Shown here piece after piece: positions 1 to 8,797 of a stretch of DNA of 56,458 bases. Each line of letters opens with the position of its first letter. Position 1 is the first letter of the stretch. Origin of the DNA: Armatimonadetes bacterium CG2_30_59_28. Lineage in GTDB: Bacteria > Armatimonadota > Abditibacteriia > CG2-30-59-28. The notes under the pieces were generated by a model. The model searched no databases, was not told the DNA's origin, and was given only the letters and a program-made list of their open reading frames with translations. The position numbers and the translations under genes were made by a program. The DNA lies in the NCBI GenBank assembly GCA_001872605.1, contig MNXM01000308.1:4653-61110 (forward strand). The letters are read 5' to 3'.

Positions 1-354
1 GATGCACGGTTTGCGAAGGGAACAGTGGGTGGATGGGGGTAGGTGAGGCAGAACAGAGGTGCGAGGATTGCTGAGCAATGCCGCGTCAGCGCGCTGGGGG
101 CGTGGTGGGGCGCGCCGCAAACAGAGGGAGGCTGCAGTATTGTTTCGGTGCAGCAGGAATGGAGTTATTAGACCAGCCGTCCCGAGGTGTCGGGACGGGC
201 GGGGTGGCGACGAGTGCGCGAAACTGCTGGGGCTCCAGCTTTGTCAGTGGACATCAGGGAAAAACTCCCGCAGTCCGCATATTTCCATCGGGATATTGGC
301 GCAAGGAAGGTTTCCGGGGGATGGACTTCCGTTCCCCCGCCGTGCCGATGTCGC
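1..354. other. Noncoding window edge with one hairpin
   Basis: I see no convincing gene here; the reading frames present have no recognisable product. The one structure is a hairpin at 177-198, with stem CCGTCCCGA pairing TCGGGACGG around a GGTG loop. It lies downstream of the aminotransferase gene that ends at 355 on the minus strand, so it could end that transcript, but it has no T-tract in either direction. Confidence 0.4.
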
Positions 355-1689
355 TCACCCATGCTGCAAGAAATGCCAGCCACCAAGGCCGGGCGGGTCG
401 CCCGGATCGTCCTTGAGCAACTCCTTGTGGTTGTCGGCGACCTTGCGGAACGCTGCGGCGTGTTCCTCGATGATCGCTGGGCGGTAGTGCTTGAACCAGG
501 GGATGGAGTAGGTTCGTGCGGCAATCCCTTCGCTCACCGGCAGGCTGCCGGGGGGTTGTCTCAGGTCTCGATCCGTGAAGGCGATTCTCGTCGGCTTCCC
601 GTGGCCATAAACGTCGAAGGTGTTGAACAGCGGATGCAGGTGCAAAGGCTTGTTGACACCGGGACCACACGGCGTTCCTTCGGCAGCGACCGCCTGGGAA
701 AAGCGCGTCACCGACAGCCCACCCAGTTCTTCGGGCCGGTACAGCCCGCGCGCAGCATACCAGCCGCCCATGGTGCTCTTCGAGCGCTTCGCAGGTCGGT
801 GCGCCTTGAGACCGGGGACACCTTCCAGCAGATCCCAGAAGTAATTCATCGCCTTCTGGATTTCAGCGATCCGCTCATCATAGTGCTTGAGCTGCACGCG
901 ACCGACCGCGGAGCTCATCTGGTGCATTCGGTATTTATGGCCACCCAGTGGAAGCCCGGCGAGAGGCTGAAGGTATTTCGTGTTGATGTTATCACCGAAG
1001 CGACCGTAATGTCCCCAGGCGATGGCGCGCTCGTAGACTTCTCGATCGTTTGTGGTCAGCATGCCTCCTTCACCAACGGCAAGAGACTTCCCCGACATCA
1101 GCGACATGGCCGCGACGTGGCCCATAGTTCCCACCTTGCAGCCTTTGTAGCGTCCTCCCTGAGCATGAGAAACGTCCTCGATCACCTTCAGATTGTGTTT
1201 GTCGGCTATCTTCGTGATGCGATCCATGTCGCACGGGTAGCCCACGTAGTGAACGACAACGATGGCCTTTGTGTGATCGGTAATGCGGCGCTCGATATCC
1301 TTCGGATCGATACAGAGCGTGTTAGGATCGACCTCGGCAAAGACAACCGTTGCGCCGAGAGAAAAACAAGGCAAGCAGGAGGCCCAGTAGGTGACACTGG
1401 GGCAGATGATCTCGTCCCCCACGCCCACCTTCAGCCCAAACATGGCCGCCTGCAGAGCGGCAGTGCCGGTGCTGTGGGCCAGCGCGTATTCTGCCTCCTG
1501 CCACGCCGCAAATTCCCTCTCAAATTGCAGTGTGACGTCCCATCCCGACATCGCGCCTCGACGAAGGACTCCCACAACGGCTTCTTCGTCCTCAGGCGTA
1601 ATGATCGGCCAACTGAACATGTCACCGGGGTCGGTTTGTACCGCCTTCGGGCCCCCATTGATTGCCAGCTTTGACTTCTTCTTTGCCAA
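355..1689 (-). CDS. DegT/DnrJ/EryC1/StrS family sugar aminotransferase
   Basis: PLP-dependent aminotransferase of the family that converts nucleotide-linked or free keto-sugars to amino sugars in the cytoplasm. The 444-residue length is a little above the family norm. Visible fold-type I features are the cofactor loop STGTAAL (73-79), the PLP-contacting EDVSHA (171-176) and the Schiff-base lysine K201 in SGKSLAVGEGG (199-209). The start ATG begins MAKKKSK, and a TTGACA-17-TATTCT promoter lies about 80 bp upstream. The gene stands alone, with no sugar-nucleotide pathway genes in view, so the substrate cannot be named. Family assignment is secure; a role in amino-sugar or secondary sugar metabolism is inferred. 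Confidence 0.9.
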   Translation of the reverse strand: MAKKKSKLAINGGPKAVQTDPGDMFSWPIITPEDEEAVVGVLRRGAMSGWDVTLQFEREFAAWQEAEYALAHSTGTAALQAAMFGLKVGVGDEIICPSVTYWASCLPCFSLGATVVFAEVDPNTLCIDPKDIERRITDHTKAIVVVHYVGYPCDMDRITKIADKHNLKVIEDVSHAQGGRYKGCKVGTMGHVAAMSLMSGKSLAVGEGGMLTTNDREVYERAIAWGHYGRFGDNINTKYLQPLAGLPLGGHKYRMHQMSSAVGRVQLKHYDERIAEIQKAMNYFWDLLEGVPGLKAHRPAKRSKSTMGGWYAARGLYRPEELGGLSVTRFSQAVAAEGTPCGPGVNKPLHLHPLFNTFDVYGHGKPTRIAFTDRDLRQPPGSLPVSEGIAARTYSIPWFKHYRPAIIEEHAAAFRKVADNHKELLKDDPGDPPGLGGWHFLQHG

Positions 1690-1769
1690 TGTCTGCTTCC
1701 TCCCCGTCTGGGAAATAGCGCCACAGATCCGTCTGATGTGACTGGAGCATTACGCTCGGCACAACAGGC

Positions 1770-1798
1770 AGAATAGTGTCTCTTTCTGCGGTTGTCAA
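1770..1798 (-). promoter_or_regulatory. sigma70-type promoter of the aminotransferase gene
   Basis: On the minus strand TTGACA (1798-1793) is followed after exactly 17 nt by TATTCT (1775-1770). It faces the aminotransferase start at 1689. From 1799 to 2088 I see no gene and no other clear signal. Confidence 0.65.
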
Positions 1799-2088
1799 GC
1801 GAGGTTGGATTGTGGGTACTCAGGTTTCAGCATAAGGTCTCAACTATGGAAACCGATATCGGTATTCAGTCATCCAGTCCCTACTGGATACCCAAGCATC
1901 TGGCTCTCGATGGTCCTAAGTAAATCATCAAATATATTGTCCCCCCCAAAAAACGCAATGCCTGCAAAGATTTGCCTTCATTTTCGTGTTCTCCGTGATC
2001 TCTGTGGTGAGAAAATGGGGACAGAATTCATGACGATCTACTTATGCCGCCGATGCTGAGATTTCTATGAAGTGCGCGAGACCGGGCT

Positions 2089-2119
2089 TTGACGGCAGTT
2101 GTCCAAGTTGTGCTATAAT
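2089..2119 (+). promoter_or_regulatory. Extended -10 promoter of the CorC operon
   Basis: TTGACG (2089-2094) and a consensus TATAAT (2114-2119) are separated by 19 nt, and TGC directly before the -10 box makes it an extended -10 element, which tolerates the long spacer. Transcription would begin near 2126, so the ATG at 2125 cannot be the start of the following gene. Confidence 0.65.
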
Positions 2120-2241
2120 TTCCGATGAATTGTCAGAGGGTGGTGTTTACTCAGTTTTGCTGTCTCGTTGTGTGTCGATCCAGATATTCCGGGGAGTTGC
2201 GTATTGCCCCGGTTCCTTGGCGAACGGGAAGGGATGCTCGA

Positions 2242-3543
2242 TTGCCCTCTGATCCCGACTCCAACTTACAGACCGACGTTCTGACGATCATCGCCATCCT
2301 GCTGGCCCTGACAGCAGTTCTCGCAGCGACCCAAATCGGGCTGCTGACGATGGGTAGAGCGCGAGCCCGAGAGCTGGATGATGACGGATCACGCGCTGGA
2401 AGACTTGCCCTTCGCTTGCTCAATGATCGCGCTCGAACCCTCGTCACCGTTCTTCTGTGCATCACGTCGCTCCTGTTTACTGCAGAAGCTCTGGCCACCT
2501 GTGCGACTCTTCACTGGCGCTGGGGTATCGTTTTTCCCCTCATCGTTGTCCCGCTGGTTGTTGTACTTTTTGCCACCGTAGTCCCCATCCTCTATGCGTC
2601 ACAGGAACCGGAAAAGGTATCCCTGCAAACGGCTCCTCTCCTGTACGCCATATGGATCATTCTTGCGCCAGTGACCGCCTGTATTGATTGGACGGCGCGA
2701 CGCCTGGTGCGATCAGTCGGCGGAGGACCACACGTGGACGAATCCACGATGACCGAGGATGAAATTAAGACTGCCATCGATGAGGCAGAAGAAGTGGGTC
2801 TGATCGAGGCGCAGGAACGGGAGATGCTGCACGGCGCTCTGGAATTCTCCGAAAAAACTGTAAGAGAGGTGATGGTCCCGCGAAGTGAGATCGTGGGGGT
2901 TCCCGCCACAGCGACACTTCAGGAAGTGATGCAGATCATTGCTCAGGAGAAGCATTCACGCATCCCCGTATACCGCGCGACCCTCGACGATATTTGCGGA
3001 GTCATCTACGCGAAGGACATACTCAAGCACATCCGTCTCAGGCAAATGTCATTGGCAGCAGAGCAGGTTGCGCGTCCGCCGTTCTCCATCCCGGAGATGA
3101 AACGGGTGGACGCTCTGTTCGAAGAATTGCAGCAGAAACATCGTCTAATGGCCATTGTCGTGGGAGTGGATGGAGGCACTGCCGGTCTGGTCACCGTCGA
3201 AGACCTTCTCGAAGAGATTGTAGGAGATATCCTCGACGAACACGACGAGGCGGAGCAGGAATGGGAGCAAATCGACGAGAATACATGGCTGGTGGATGCT
3301 GGCATGTGCCTTCGGAAGGTCAACCGGCTATTGGGCATCCATCTGCCCGGGAATGGATACCAGACGCTGGCCGGACTGATACTGGAGCACACAGGGCACC
3401 TGCCCAGTGCAGGACAAGAGATCGCCGTGGGAAACGCGCGCGTTGTCGTCGATGAAACAGACGGACAGAGGATCGCCAGGGCGCGACTGGTGAGAACGGT
3501 GGAGTACCACTCTGATCCGGACGAGAGGGAGTCAGGGAAGTAG
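2242..3543 (+). CDS. CorC/HlyC (CNNM-CBS) membrane transporter, first copy
   Basis: Integral membrane protein of the CorC/TlyC/CNNM family, implicated in Mg2+/Co2+ export or homeostasis. About 433 residues from the TTG at 2242, which has GGAAGGGA about 8 nt upstream; the more upstream ATG at 2125 coincides with the predicted transcription start. Order of parts: CNNM/DUF21 region with roughly four hydrophobic segments (about 12-36, 66-86, 95-119, 130-148), an acidic helix, a CBS pair opening at VREVMVPRSE (207-216), and a C-terminal CorC_HlyC domain. The next gene starts two bases after its stop and is a paralogue. Family is certain; the transported ion is inferred. Older annotations call such proteins hemolysins, which is probably misleading. 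Confidence 0.88.
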   Translation: MPSDPDSNLQTDVLTIIAILLALTAVLAATQIGLLTMGRARARELDDDGSRAGRLALRLLNDRARTLVTVLLCITSLLFTAEALATCATLHWRWGIVFPLIVVPLVVVLFATVVPILYASQEPEKVSLQTAPLLYAIWIILAPVTACIDWTARRLVRSVGGGPHVDESTMTEDEIKTAIDEAEEVGLIEAQEREMLHGALEFSEKTVREVMVPRSEIVGVPATATLQEVMQIIAQEKHSRIPVYRATLDDICGVIYAKDILKHIRLRQMSLAAEQVARPPFSIPEMKRVDALFEELQQKHRLMAIVVGVDGGTAGLVTVEDLLEEIVGDILDEHDEAEQEWEQIDENTWLVDAGMCLRKVNRLLGIHLPGNGYQTLAGLILEHTGHLPSAGQEIAVGNARVVVDETDGQRIARARLVRTVEYHSDPDERESGK

Positions 3544-3545
3544 AG

Positions 3546-4853
3546 ATGCAAAACAACACGATTGCAGTCCTGCTGCACGCGCTTGGCATCTTCGTCTGTC
3601 TGCTGGGCATCGCCTTCTTCAGCGTCTGTGAGGTCGCGCTGGAGTCGGTGAACAAGATCCGATTGAGAGGTTTGGCGGAACCCGCGTGCGCCGATGCCGA
3701 TGAGATCGCTACGGCACATCACCTCGCGCGCGAGTCACAACCATACCTCGCTGCTGTGGTCGTGGGGACGAACCTTCCGATTCTCCTCGCGGCAATGCTG
3801 ATCACTCATCTCGTCGATCATGTCTTCCGCCGACCAGACCTTCTCCCGTGGTGCATTGTGGGAGCAGTGTTGACTATCGTCACGCTCTTTGAGCTGGCCC
3901 CAAGAATCTACACAACCCACAACGCGGAACGCGTCACTCTCCGTCTGGGACGATTCGTGCGATTTACGCTGGGGATGTTCCGCCCGATGGCACGGTGCAT
4001 CATTTCGGTGGGGAATGGACTGTTGCAGATTCTCGGAGCTCGGCCGGGCGTGTTGCACGACACTGTCTCAGAAGAGCAACTGAAGGACCTCGTGGTGCAG
4101 GGGGAGGAGGAGGGTGTGTTGCAACGCCCTGAAACCCGCCTCATGGAGAACATTTTCGGCTTCCGCGAAACCCTGGCGCGCGAGGTGATGGTGCCGCGTC
4201 CCGACATCGTGTGCCTGCCGACGACGGCTTCCCTCGAGGATGCACTGGAGACGATCGAGACGACCGGGCTGTCGCGGATTCCCCTCTTTGTTGACACTTC
4301 AGACAACATTGCGGGGGTCGTCTATGTCAAAGACCTTGTTGTCGAGTTCCTTTCCGATGCGTGTCCACGATCTCTCCGGGAATTGGCACACTCCGTTGTG
4401 TTTGTTCCGGAAACAAAGAAGGCCGACGACCTGTTCCGGGAGATGCGAAGCCAACGCACACAACTCGCCATCGTTGTAGATGAACACGGTGGCACCGCCG
4501 GTCTCGTGACGATCGAGGACCTCGTGGAGGAGATCGTCGGTGAAATTGTTGACGAGCACGACCAGGAGGAAAGCAAGGTCCGACAAGTTTCCGGGAACGA
4601 ATTCATCGTGGACGCAAGCATTGATATCCATGACTTGGAGAGTGAACTCGGTATTGACCTGCCCGAAGGCGACTTCGACACGCTGGGGGGATTCATCTAC
4701 GACCAGATTGACCGAGTCCCGTCCACCGGGGAAACGGTCGATACGGACGACGCCCGTTTCGTAGTCCAGCAGGTGCGACGCAACCGTATTCTCCGAGTCA
4801 AACTGATACGCCGGGATTCGCAAAATGAGCAAGGGAGAACGAGCAGAGATTGA
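3546..4853 (+). CDS. CorC/HlyC (CNNM-CBS) membrane transporter, second copy
   Basis: A second 435-residue CorC/CNNM-type transporter directly after the first, with AGGGA as ribosome site. It has an N-terminal CNNM/DUF21 membrane region (about 1-165), a CBS pair opening at [10 protein letters not shown] (211-220), a second CBS motif around [20 protein letters not shown] (exported as one block near residue 310-330), and a C-terminal CorC_HlyC domain after about 345. Sequence divergence between the two copies is large, so this is an old duplication; tandem copies are common in many phyla and may form a heteromer. Its stop overlaps the TTG start of the DUF502 gene, pointing to translational coupling. 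Confidence 0.88.
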   Translation: MQNNTIAVLLHALGIFVCLLGIAFFSVCEVALESVNKIRLRGLAEPACADADEIATAHHLARESQPYLAAVVVGTNLPILLAAMLITHLVDHVFRRPDLLPWCIVGAVLTIVTLFELAPRIYTTHNAERVTLRLGRFVRFTLGMFRPMARCIISVGNGLLQILGARPGVLHDTVSEEQLKDLVVQGEEEGVLQRPETRLMENIFGFRETLAREVMVPRPDIVCLPTTASLEDALETIETTGLSRIPLFVDTSDNIAGVVYVKDLVVEFLSDACPRSLRELAHSVVFVPETKKADDLFREMRSQRTQLAIVVDEHGGTAGLVTIEDLVEEIVGEIVDEHDQEESKVRQVSGNEFIVDASIDIHDLESELGIDLPEGDFDTLGGFIYDQIDRVPSTGETVDTDDARFVVQQVRRNRILRVKLIRRDSQNEQGRTSRD

Positions 4854-5536
4854 AACTGGGAAAACTGAAGAGATACTTTATCGCAGGCGTGTTGGTTCTA
4901 GTGCCATTGGTGGTCACTGTCTACGTCTTTATGGTCGCCTTCACATTCCTGCAACATACCGTCGGGAGGCATGTTGATTCCCTCATTCAGCATCTCTTCC
5001 GCGTTCGCGTACAGGGGATCGGGGTGGCGGCAAGTGTCCTCACCATATTGCTTGTGGGTGTGCTGACATCCACCGTTATCGGCAGCCGGCTATTTCGGTA
5101 TGGTGAACGCATCTTCAGCAGAATTCCCGTGGCTCGAGCGATCTACCCCTCCGCCAAGCAGATCATCGAGTTTCTCCTGTCACCGAAGGACCCTCGGTTC
5201 CGCAAAGCGGTCGCCATTCCCTACCCTGTGCGGGGAGAGTACGCTATCGGTTTCCAGACGGGAGTGGCGCCTCCGGAAGTCGGAGAGGCTGTCGGCACGC
5301 GGATGGTCACGGTTTTTGTTCCCACTAGTCCGTCTCCCATTACCGGCTTCACCATTCTGGTACCTTTAGACGCAGTGATCCCTCTGGACATGAGTATCGA
5401 AGAGGCGTTAAAATTCATCGTTTCCGCAGGGGTGCTGGTGACCGAGAACAGAAACGCCGTAAGCGCTGTCCCGACCGCGTCCATTTCCCGCGACGACGTT
5501 TGTACGGAATCAAGCACTGATACTCGTTACGGATGA
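4850..5536 (+). CDS. DUF502 family membrane protein
   Basis: A 228-residue inner-membrane protein of the DUF502 family, whose biochemical role is not established. Two hydrophobic segments are visible near residues 10-32 and 55-80, followed by the family-typical block IPVARAIYPSAKQIIEF and a soluble C-terminal half. Translation starts at TTG 4850, overlapping the TGA of the preceding CorC gene (TTGA), so the three genes are probably one operon. The last residues are low in complexity and end next to a palindromic repeat. Family assignment is firm; a role in envelope or ion homeostasis is only suggested by its neighbours. Confidence 0.85.
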   Translation: MKLGKLKRYFIAGVLVLVPLVVTVYVFMVAFTFLQHTVGRHVDSLIQHLFRVRVQGIGVAASVLTILLVGVLTSTVIGSRLFRYGERIFSRIPVARAIYPSAKQIIEFLLSPKDPRFRKAVAIPYPVRGEYAIGFQTGVAPPEVGEAVGTRMVTVFVPTSPSPITGFTILVPLDAVIPLDMSIEEALKFIVSAGVLVTENRNAVSAVPTASISRDDVCTESSTDTRYG

Positions 5537-5548
5537 AAATCCATCTTT

Positions 5549-5610
5549 CCCCCTCACCCTGCCCTTTCCCCATCGGGGGAGAGGGTCGGGGTGAGGGGGT
5601 GTTTTCACCC
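5549..5610. repeat. CCCTCACCC-type inverted repeat with second hairpin
   Basis: CCCCCTCACCCTGCCCT (5549-5565) pairs imperfectly with AGGGTCGGGGTGAGGGGG (5582-5599), and GGGTG-TTTT-CACCC follows at 5597-5610. It fills the gap after the DUF502 gene. Read as protein it gives the PSPCPFPIGGEGRGEG string that pollutes many annotations, so it should not be taken as coding. It may also stop or slow transcription. Confidence 0.75.
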
Positions 5611-5739
5611 GTAACAAGTATAGACGCGACAGGAGCGCGGGGAAAAAGAGAATTCGCAAACCAAGGAATGTCGTGGAGACCGCCCCCTGCCTACATTCGT
5701 CACGTTGCGGGCCCACTCCAACGGAAGGGAGATTGCGGA

Positions 5740-6690
5740 TTGGCTGTAAAAGTCAAAATCAAGAAGAAAACTCCTACCTTGACCCCGGATGACTTTGCGG
5801 TGCCGGGGGATCGTAGCGCCCGCCAGATGGCTTACTTGTCATTCGTGGTGGTATCACTCATACTGATCGGCATTGCTTCATCGTTCGGATTCAGGGACAA
5901 GAATCCGAGCTGGATTCCCGCAATCGCGGTGACGGTCTGGGTCATTGTTCCCTGGTGGATTTTTTACATACTGCTGCCGCGCCGCTACCGCAGCCGGATT
6001 GGTCTGAAGAACCGGGCAATGCCCACGCACCACCCTGAGATCCGCGACCTGGTCTCACGGCAGGCTCGCATGCTCGGAGTCAAGGAACCCGAGGTGTTTG
6101 TCATCGATGACGAAGTTGGATGGATAAAGACCTTCAGCGCCGGTCGCCCATACATCGTTGTAACCAAACCTATCATTGAGTTGCTCAAGCCAGCGGAGTT
6201 TGCCTGTGCCGTTCTCCGCGAGTTGGGGAAAATCAAGAGTGGGCACGTGCGGGCATTCTCCCTGCTTCACTTCATGGGCAGCACCCCTCGCTTCCTGCGT
6301 GGCATCTTCTGCATGCCCGTGTGGTTTCTCCACTTGCTGCTCTGGCAGAATTGGGAAGACGAAGCAGAGGAGACGCTGGATCGACTCCTGCTCATCTATA
6401 CGCGCAACGCGCGTCTATGCGCGTCAACGATATTGAAGATGGAGGTCGAGCGCGACCCGGTGGTCAACATCTCCCCCGACGAGGTGGAGGACTACCTGAG
6501 GCAGCACGACCCTCTACAGGCCACATCGCTTCAGGTTAGCGCTCATTTCAAGATGGGGACGACCATCCACGACAAGCCGGAACTAAATGAACGTCTCAAG
6601 TCGTTCGTGGTCTTTACGCAGTCGGATGACTACAAGAACCTGGTGCAGAAGCTGAAAGAGGTCGTCGAATCCCAGAAACCGAGAAAGTGA
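5740..6690 (+). CDS. M48-like membrane protein with lost zinc motif (pseudo-protease)
   Basis: A 316-residue membrane protein resembling M48 (HtpX/Ste24-like) peptidases. The TTG at 5740 is preceded by GGAAGGGAGA and excludes the upstream repeat-coded extension. Two hydrophobic segments (about 31-49 and 59-79) come first, then the M48-like block with PYIVVTKPIIELL and LKPAEFACAVLRELGKIKSGH, and a further hydrophobic stretch. At the place where M48 enzymes have HExxH, this protein reads RELGK (160-164), so both zinc-binding histidines of that motif are gone; only the downstream GH remains. Catalysis by the normal mechanism is therefore unlikely. It could be a scaffold or regulatory relative. 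It is the last gene of the CorC-DUF502 run. Confidence 0.65.
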   Translation: MAVKVKIKKKTPTLTPDDFAVPGDRSARQMAYLSFVVVSLILIGIASSFGFRDKNPSWIPAIAVTVWVIVPWWIFYILLPRRYRSRIGLKNRAMPTHHPEIRDLVSRQARMLGVKEPEVFVIDDEVGWIKTFSAGRPYIVVTKPIIELLKPAEFACAVLRELGKIKSGHVRAFSLLHFMGSTPRFLRGIFCMPVWFLHLLLWQNWEDEAEETLDRLLLIYTRNARLCASTILKMEVERDPVVNISPDEVEDYLRQHDPLQATSLQVSAHFKMGTTIHDKPELNERLKSFVVFTQSDDYKNLVQKLKEVVESQKPRK

Positions 6691-6764
6691 AGCGGGGAGA
6701 GGGTCGGCCTCTGTGGGTTCTCCGTAAGAATCTATCCGACGGGTCGGCTTCCGGCGACGGCTAT

Positions 6765-7850
6765 TTACTCGGACTCGGGATAGGATCCGAGAGTTTTGAC
6801 AAACGGGCATTGAGATCGCAAAGCATCGAGGACGCGCGCCACCGGCGCGTCCTCCTCGTGGCCTTGGAAATCGATGAAGAAGAGGTATTCCCACGGCATC
6901 ACGCGGGTCGGTCGGGATTGGATCATAGTCATATTGACGTCTTCTGCGTCCAGGTACCCAATCGCTCTGTGAAGGGCCCCGGGTTGGTGAGGGACGGAGA
7001 GAACAATAGATGTCTTATCCCTGCCCGTTGGACGGTTCACGATTTTCCCGATCACCAGGAACCGCGTGCGATTGTTGGTGTTGTCCTCAATATGTTCCTG
7101 CAATATGTCAAGCTCGTACACCTGGGAAGCGAGATCGGTACCGATGGCAGCAGCTCCCTCTTCGGTTTTGGCGAGTTCGGCCCCGCGGGCGGTGCTGCTA
7201 ACGGAGTGCACGGGAACGTGAGGCAAATGCTTCGAGAGCCACACCTGGCATTGTCCGGGGACATGTGGGTGGGAGTATATCTTCGTGATGCACTCCAGCG
7301 GGTACCTTGACAGCAGGCAGAGATGGATGGGGAGGTAGGTTTCAGCGCAGATTCTGAGCTGAGTCGTGACGAAGTTGTCGAGGGAACTGGTCACTGCTCC
7401 TTCCGTTGAGTTCTCGATGGGCACCACGCCAAAGTCGGCCTTGTCCTGCTCAACTTGCGCGAACACGTCAGGAATCGTTGAGAGCGGTTCCATGGTAACC
7501 GATGAGCCGAAATGTTTCTGGCAGGCCACCTGGGTAAAGGATGCGTCCGGGCCGAGGAATGCGACGCGGTGTTGTCTCTCCAGTGAACGACAGGCAGCAA
7601 TGATCTCTCGGTAGATGTCCTTCAGGTGCTTGGGCATCAGAGGTCCCTGATTGTGAGAAAAAACGCGGTCCAGAACTGCTACCTCTCTTGCCGGGGAGTA
7701 ACACTCGTGACCCTTTTCCGACTTGAGGTTGCCGATTGCCTTTGCGTGCTTGGCGCGCGTGTTCAGAAGCTCAACGATCTCATGATCGACGGCGTCGATG
7801 GCATTGCGCTCCCTCAACATTTTTCCAGCCCAGTCCGTATCTGCATCCAT
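6765..7850 (-). CDS. pheA: Bifunctional chorismate mutase/prephenate dehydratase (P-protein)
   Basis: Converts chorismate to prephenate and then phenylpyruvate in phenylalanine synthesis. The 361 residues divide into an AroQ-type chorismate mutase helical domain (about 10-95), a prephenate dehydratase domain (about 94-270) with the catalytic-loop TRF at 262-264, and an ACT domain (about 280-361) with PGAL (290-293) for phenylalanine feedback binding. The usual ESRP motif of the ACT domain reads QSRP (311-314), an unusual replacement in the allosteric site. The ATG follows GGAGGG at good spacing. It is transcribed away from accD. Assignment is secure. Confidence 0.93.
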   Translation of the reverse strand: MDADTDWAGKMLRERNAIDAVDHEIVELLNTRAKHAKAIGNLKSEKGHECYSPAREVAVLDRVFSHNQGPLMPKHLKDIYREIIAACRSLERQHRVAFLGPDASFTQVACQKHFGSSVTMEPLSTIPDVFAQVEQDKADFGVVPIENSTEGAVTSSLDNFVTTQLRICAETYLPIHLCLLSRYPLECITKIYSHPHVPGQCQVWLSKHLPHVPVHSVSSTARGAELAKTEEGAAAIGTDLASQVYELDILQEHIEDNTNNRTRFLVIGKIVNRPTGRDKTSIVLSVPHQPGALHRAIGYLDAEDVNMTMIQSRPTRVMPWEYLFFIDFQGHEEDAPVARVLDALRSQCPFVKTLGSYPESE

Positions 7851-7878
7851 CTACAACCCTCCATGACGCCAGCGACCC

Positions 7879-7884
7879 ATCATA
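7879..7884 (-). promoter_or_regulatory. Extended -10 box for pheA
   Basis: On the minus strand TGC-TATGAT forms an extended -10 element, 29 bases upstream of the pheA ATG; the -35 region is weak. The nearby near-palindrome TGGAAATTCCA (about 7899-7909) in this 72-bp divergent gap could be an operator, but nothing else supports that. Confidence 0.4.
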
Positions 7885-7922
7885 GCATAACGGTCATGGA
7901 AATTCCATAAACGGGTGAACTC

Positions 7923-8771
7923 ATGGTTAACGAAGAATGGTACCCCCCCAGACGACGCTACTGGAAGGACGCAACTCAAAAGGAACAGGATATCCCCGGC
8001 GACCTGTGGGTGAAGTGCACCGACTGCGGAACCATGCTCTACCGGAAAGAATTCGAGAAGGAGCTGCGTGTCTGCCGCAAGTGTGGGTATCACTTCCGAC
8101 TGAACGCATGGGAACGAATCGCCATCACCGTGGACGAAGGAACCGTCATCGAGTATCACGACAATCTGGAGGCCGCCGATCCGCTGGACTTCCCGGACTA
8201 TAAGGACAAGGTGCGGAAGGCACAGGCAACGACCCTCCTCAAGGACGCCGCAGTGGTGGTGCAAGCGGAGATCGAGGGCTATCCTCTCGTCATGGCAGTG
8301 ACCGACTCGACGTTCATGATGGGCAGTATGAATTCGGTTGTGGGTGAGAAAATCACGCGCGCGATGGAGATGGGCATCGAGAAGCGCCTGCCGGTTCTCG
8401 CCATCTCCGGATCCGGAGGAGGCGCCAGAATGCATGAAGGTCTGCTTTCGCTTATGCAAATGGCCAAAACCTCCGGGGGAGCAGCGCGATTGCGCAAGTT
8501 CGGGATTCCGTATATTGTTCTCCTCACCAATCCTTCGATGGCTGGAGTTCAGGCGAGTTTTGCATCGCTGGGAGACGTCATCATCGCGGAGCCAGGGGCG
8601 CTGATTGGCTTCACCGGGCCGCGTGTTATTGAGCAGACCCTCAAAATCAAGCTGCCCCCCGACTTCCAGAGCTCCGAGTTCCAGTTGGCTCACGGCATGT
8701 TGGACGCTGTGGTTCCCAGGAGCGCCCTCCGCGCAACGCTGGCCCAGCTTCTGGAATTCTTCAACGGTTGA
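7923..8771 (+). CDS. accD: Acetyl-CoA carboxylase carboxyltransferase subunit beta
   Basis: Carries, with AccA, the transfer of the carboxyl group from carboxybiotin to acetyl-CoA, the first step of fatty acid synthesis. The 282-residue protein has the N-terminal four-cysteine zinc ribbon (C32, C35, C51, C54) and a crotonase-like carboxyltransferase core with the GSGGGARMHEG oxyanion region near residue 160 and IGFTGPRVIEQT near 230. The gene is followed at once by accA; its stop lies inside the accA ribosome-binding region. The biotin carboxylase and carrier genes are not in this window. Assignment is secure. Confidence 0.96.
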   Translation: MVNEEWYPPRRRYWKDATQKEQDIPGDLWVKCTDCGTMLYRKEFEKELRVCRKCGYHFRLNAWERIAITVDEGTVIEYHDNLEAADPLDFPDYKDKVRKAQATTLLKDAAVVVQAEIEGYPLVMAVTDSTFMMGSMNSVVGEKITRAMEMGIEKRLPVLAISGSGGGARMHEGLLSLMQMAKTSGGAARLRKFGIPYIVLLTNPSMAGVQASFASLGDVIIAEPGALIGFTGPRVIEQTLKIKLPPDFQSSEFQLAHGMLDAVVPRSALRATLAQLLEFFNG

Positions 8772-8797
8772 GATACAGCGGAAAGCGAGGAGAATCC

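Noticed and set aside
187-1674. 495-residue open frame opposite the DegT aminotransferase
   Set aside because: It mirrors a clearly recognised gene on the other strand, has no recognisable domain, and its length is explained by high-GC antisense openness.
5533-5739. N-terminal extension of the M48-like protein
   Set aside because: It translates a CCCTCACCC intergenic repeat; a better start with ribosome site exists at 5740.
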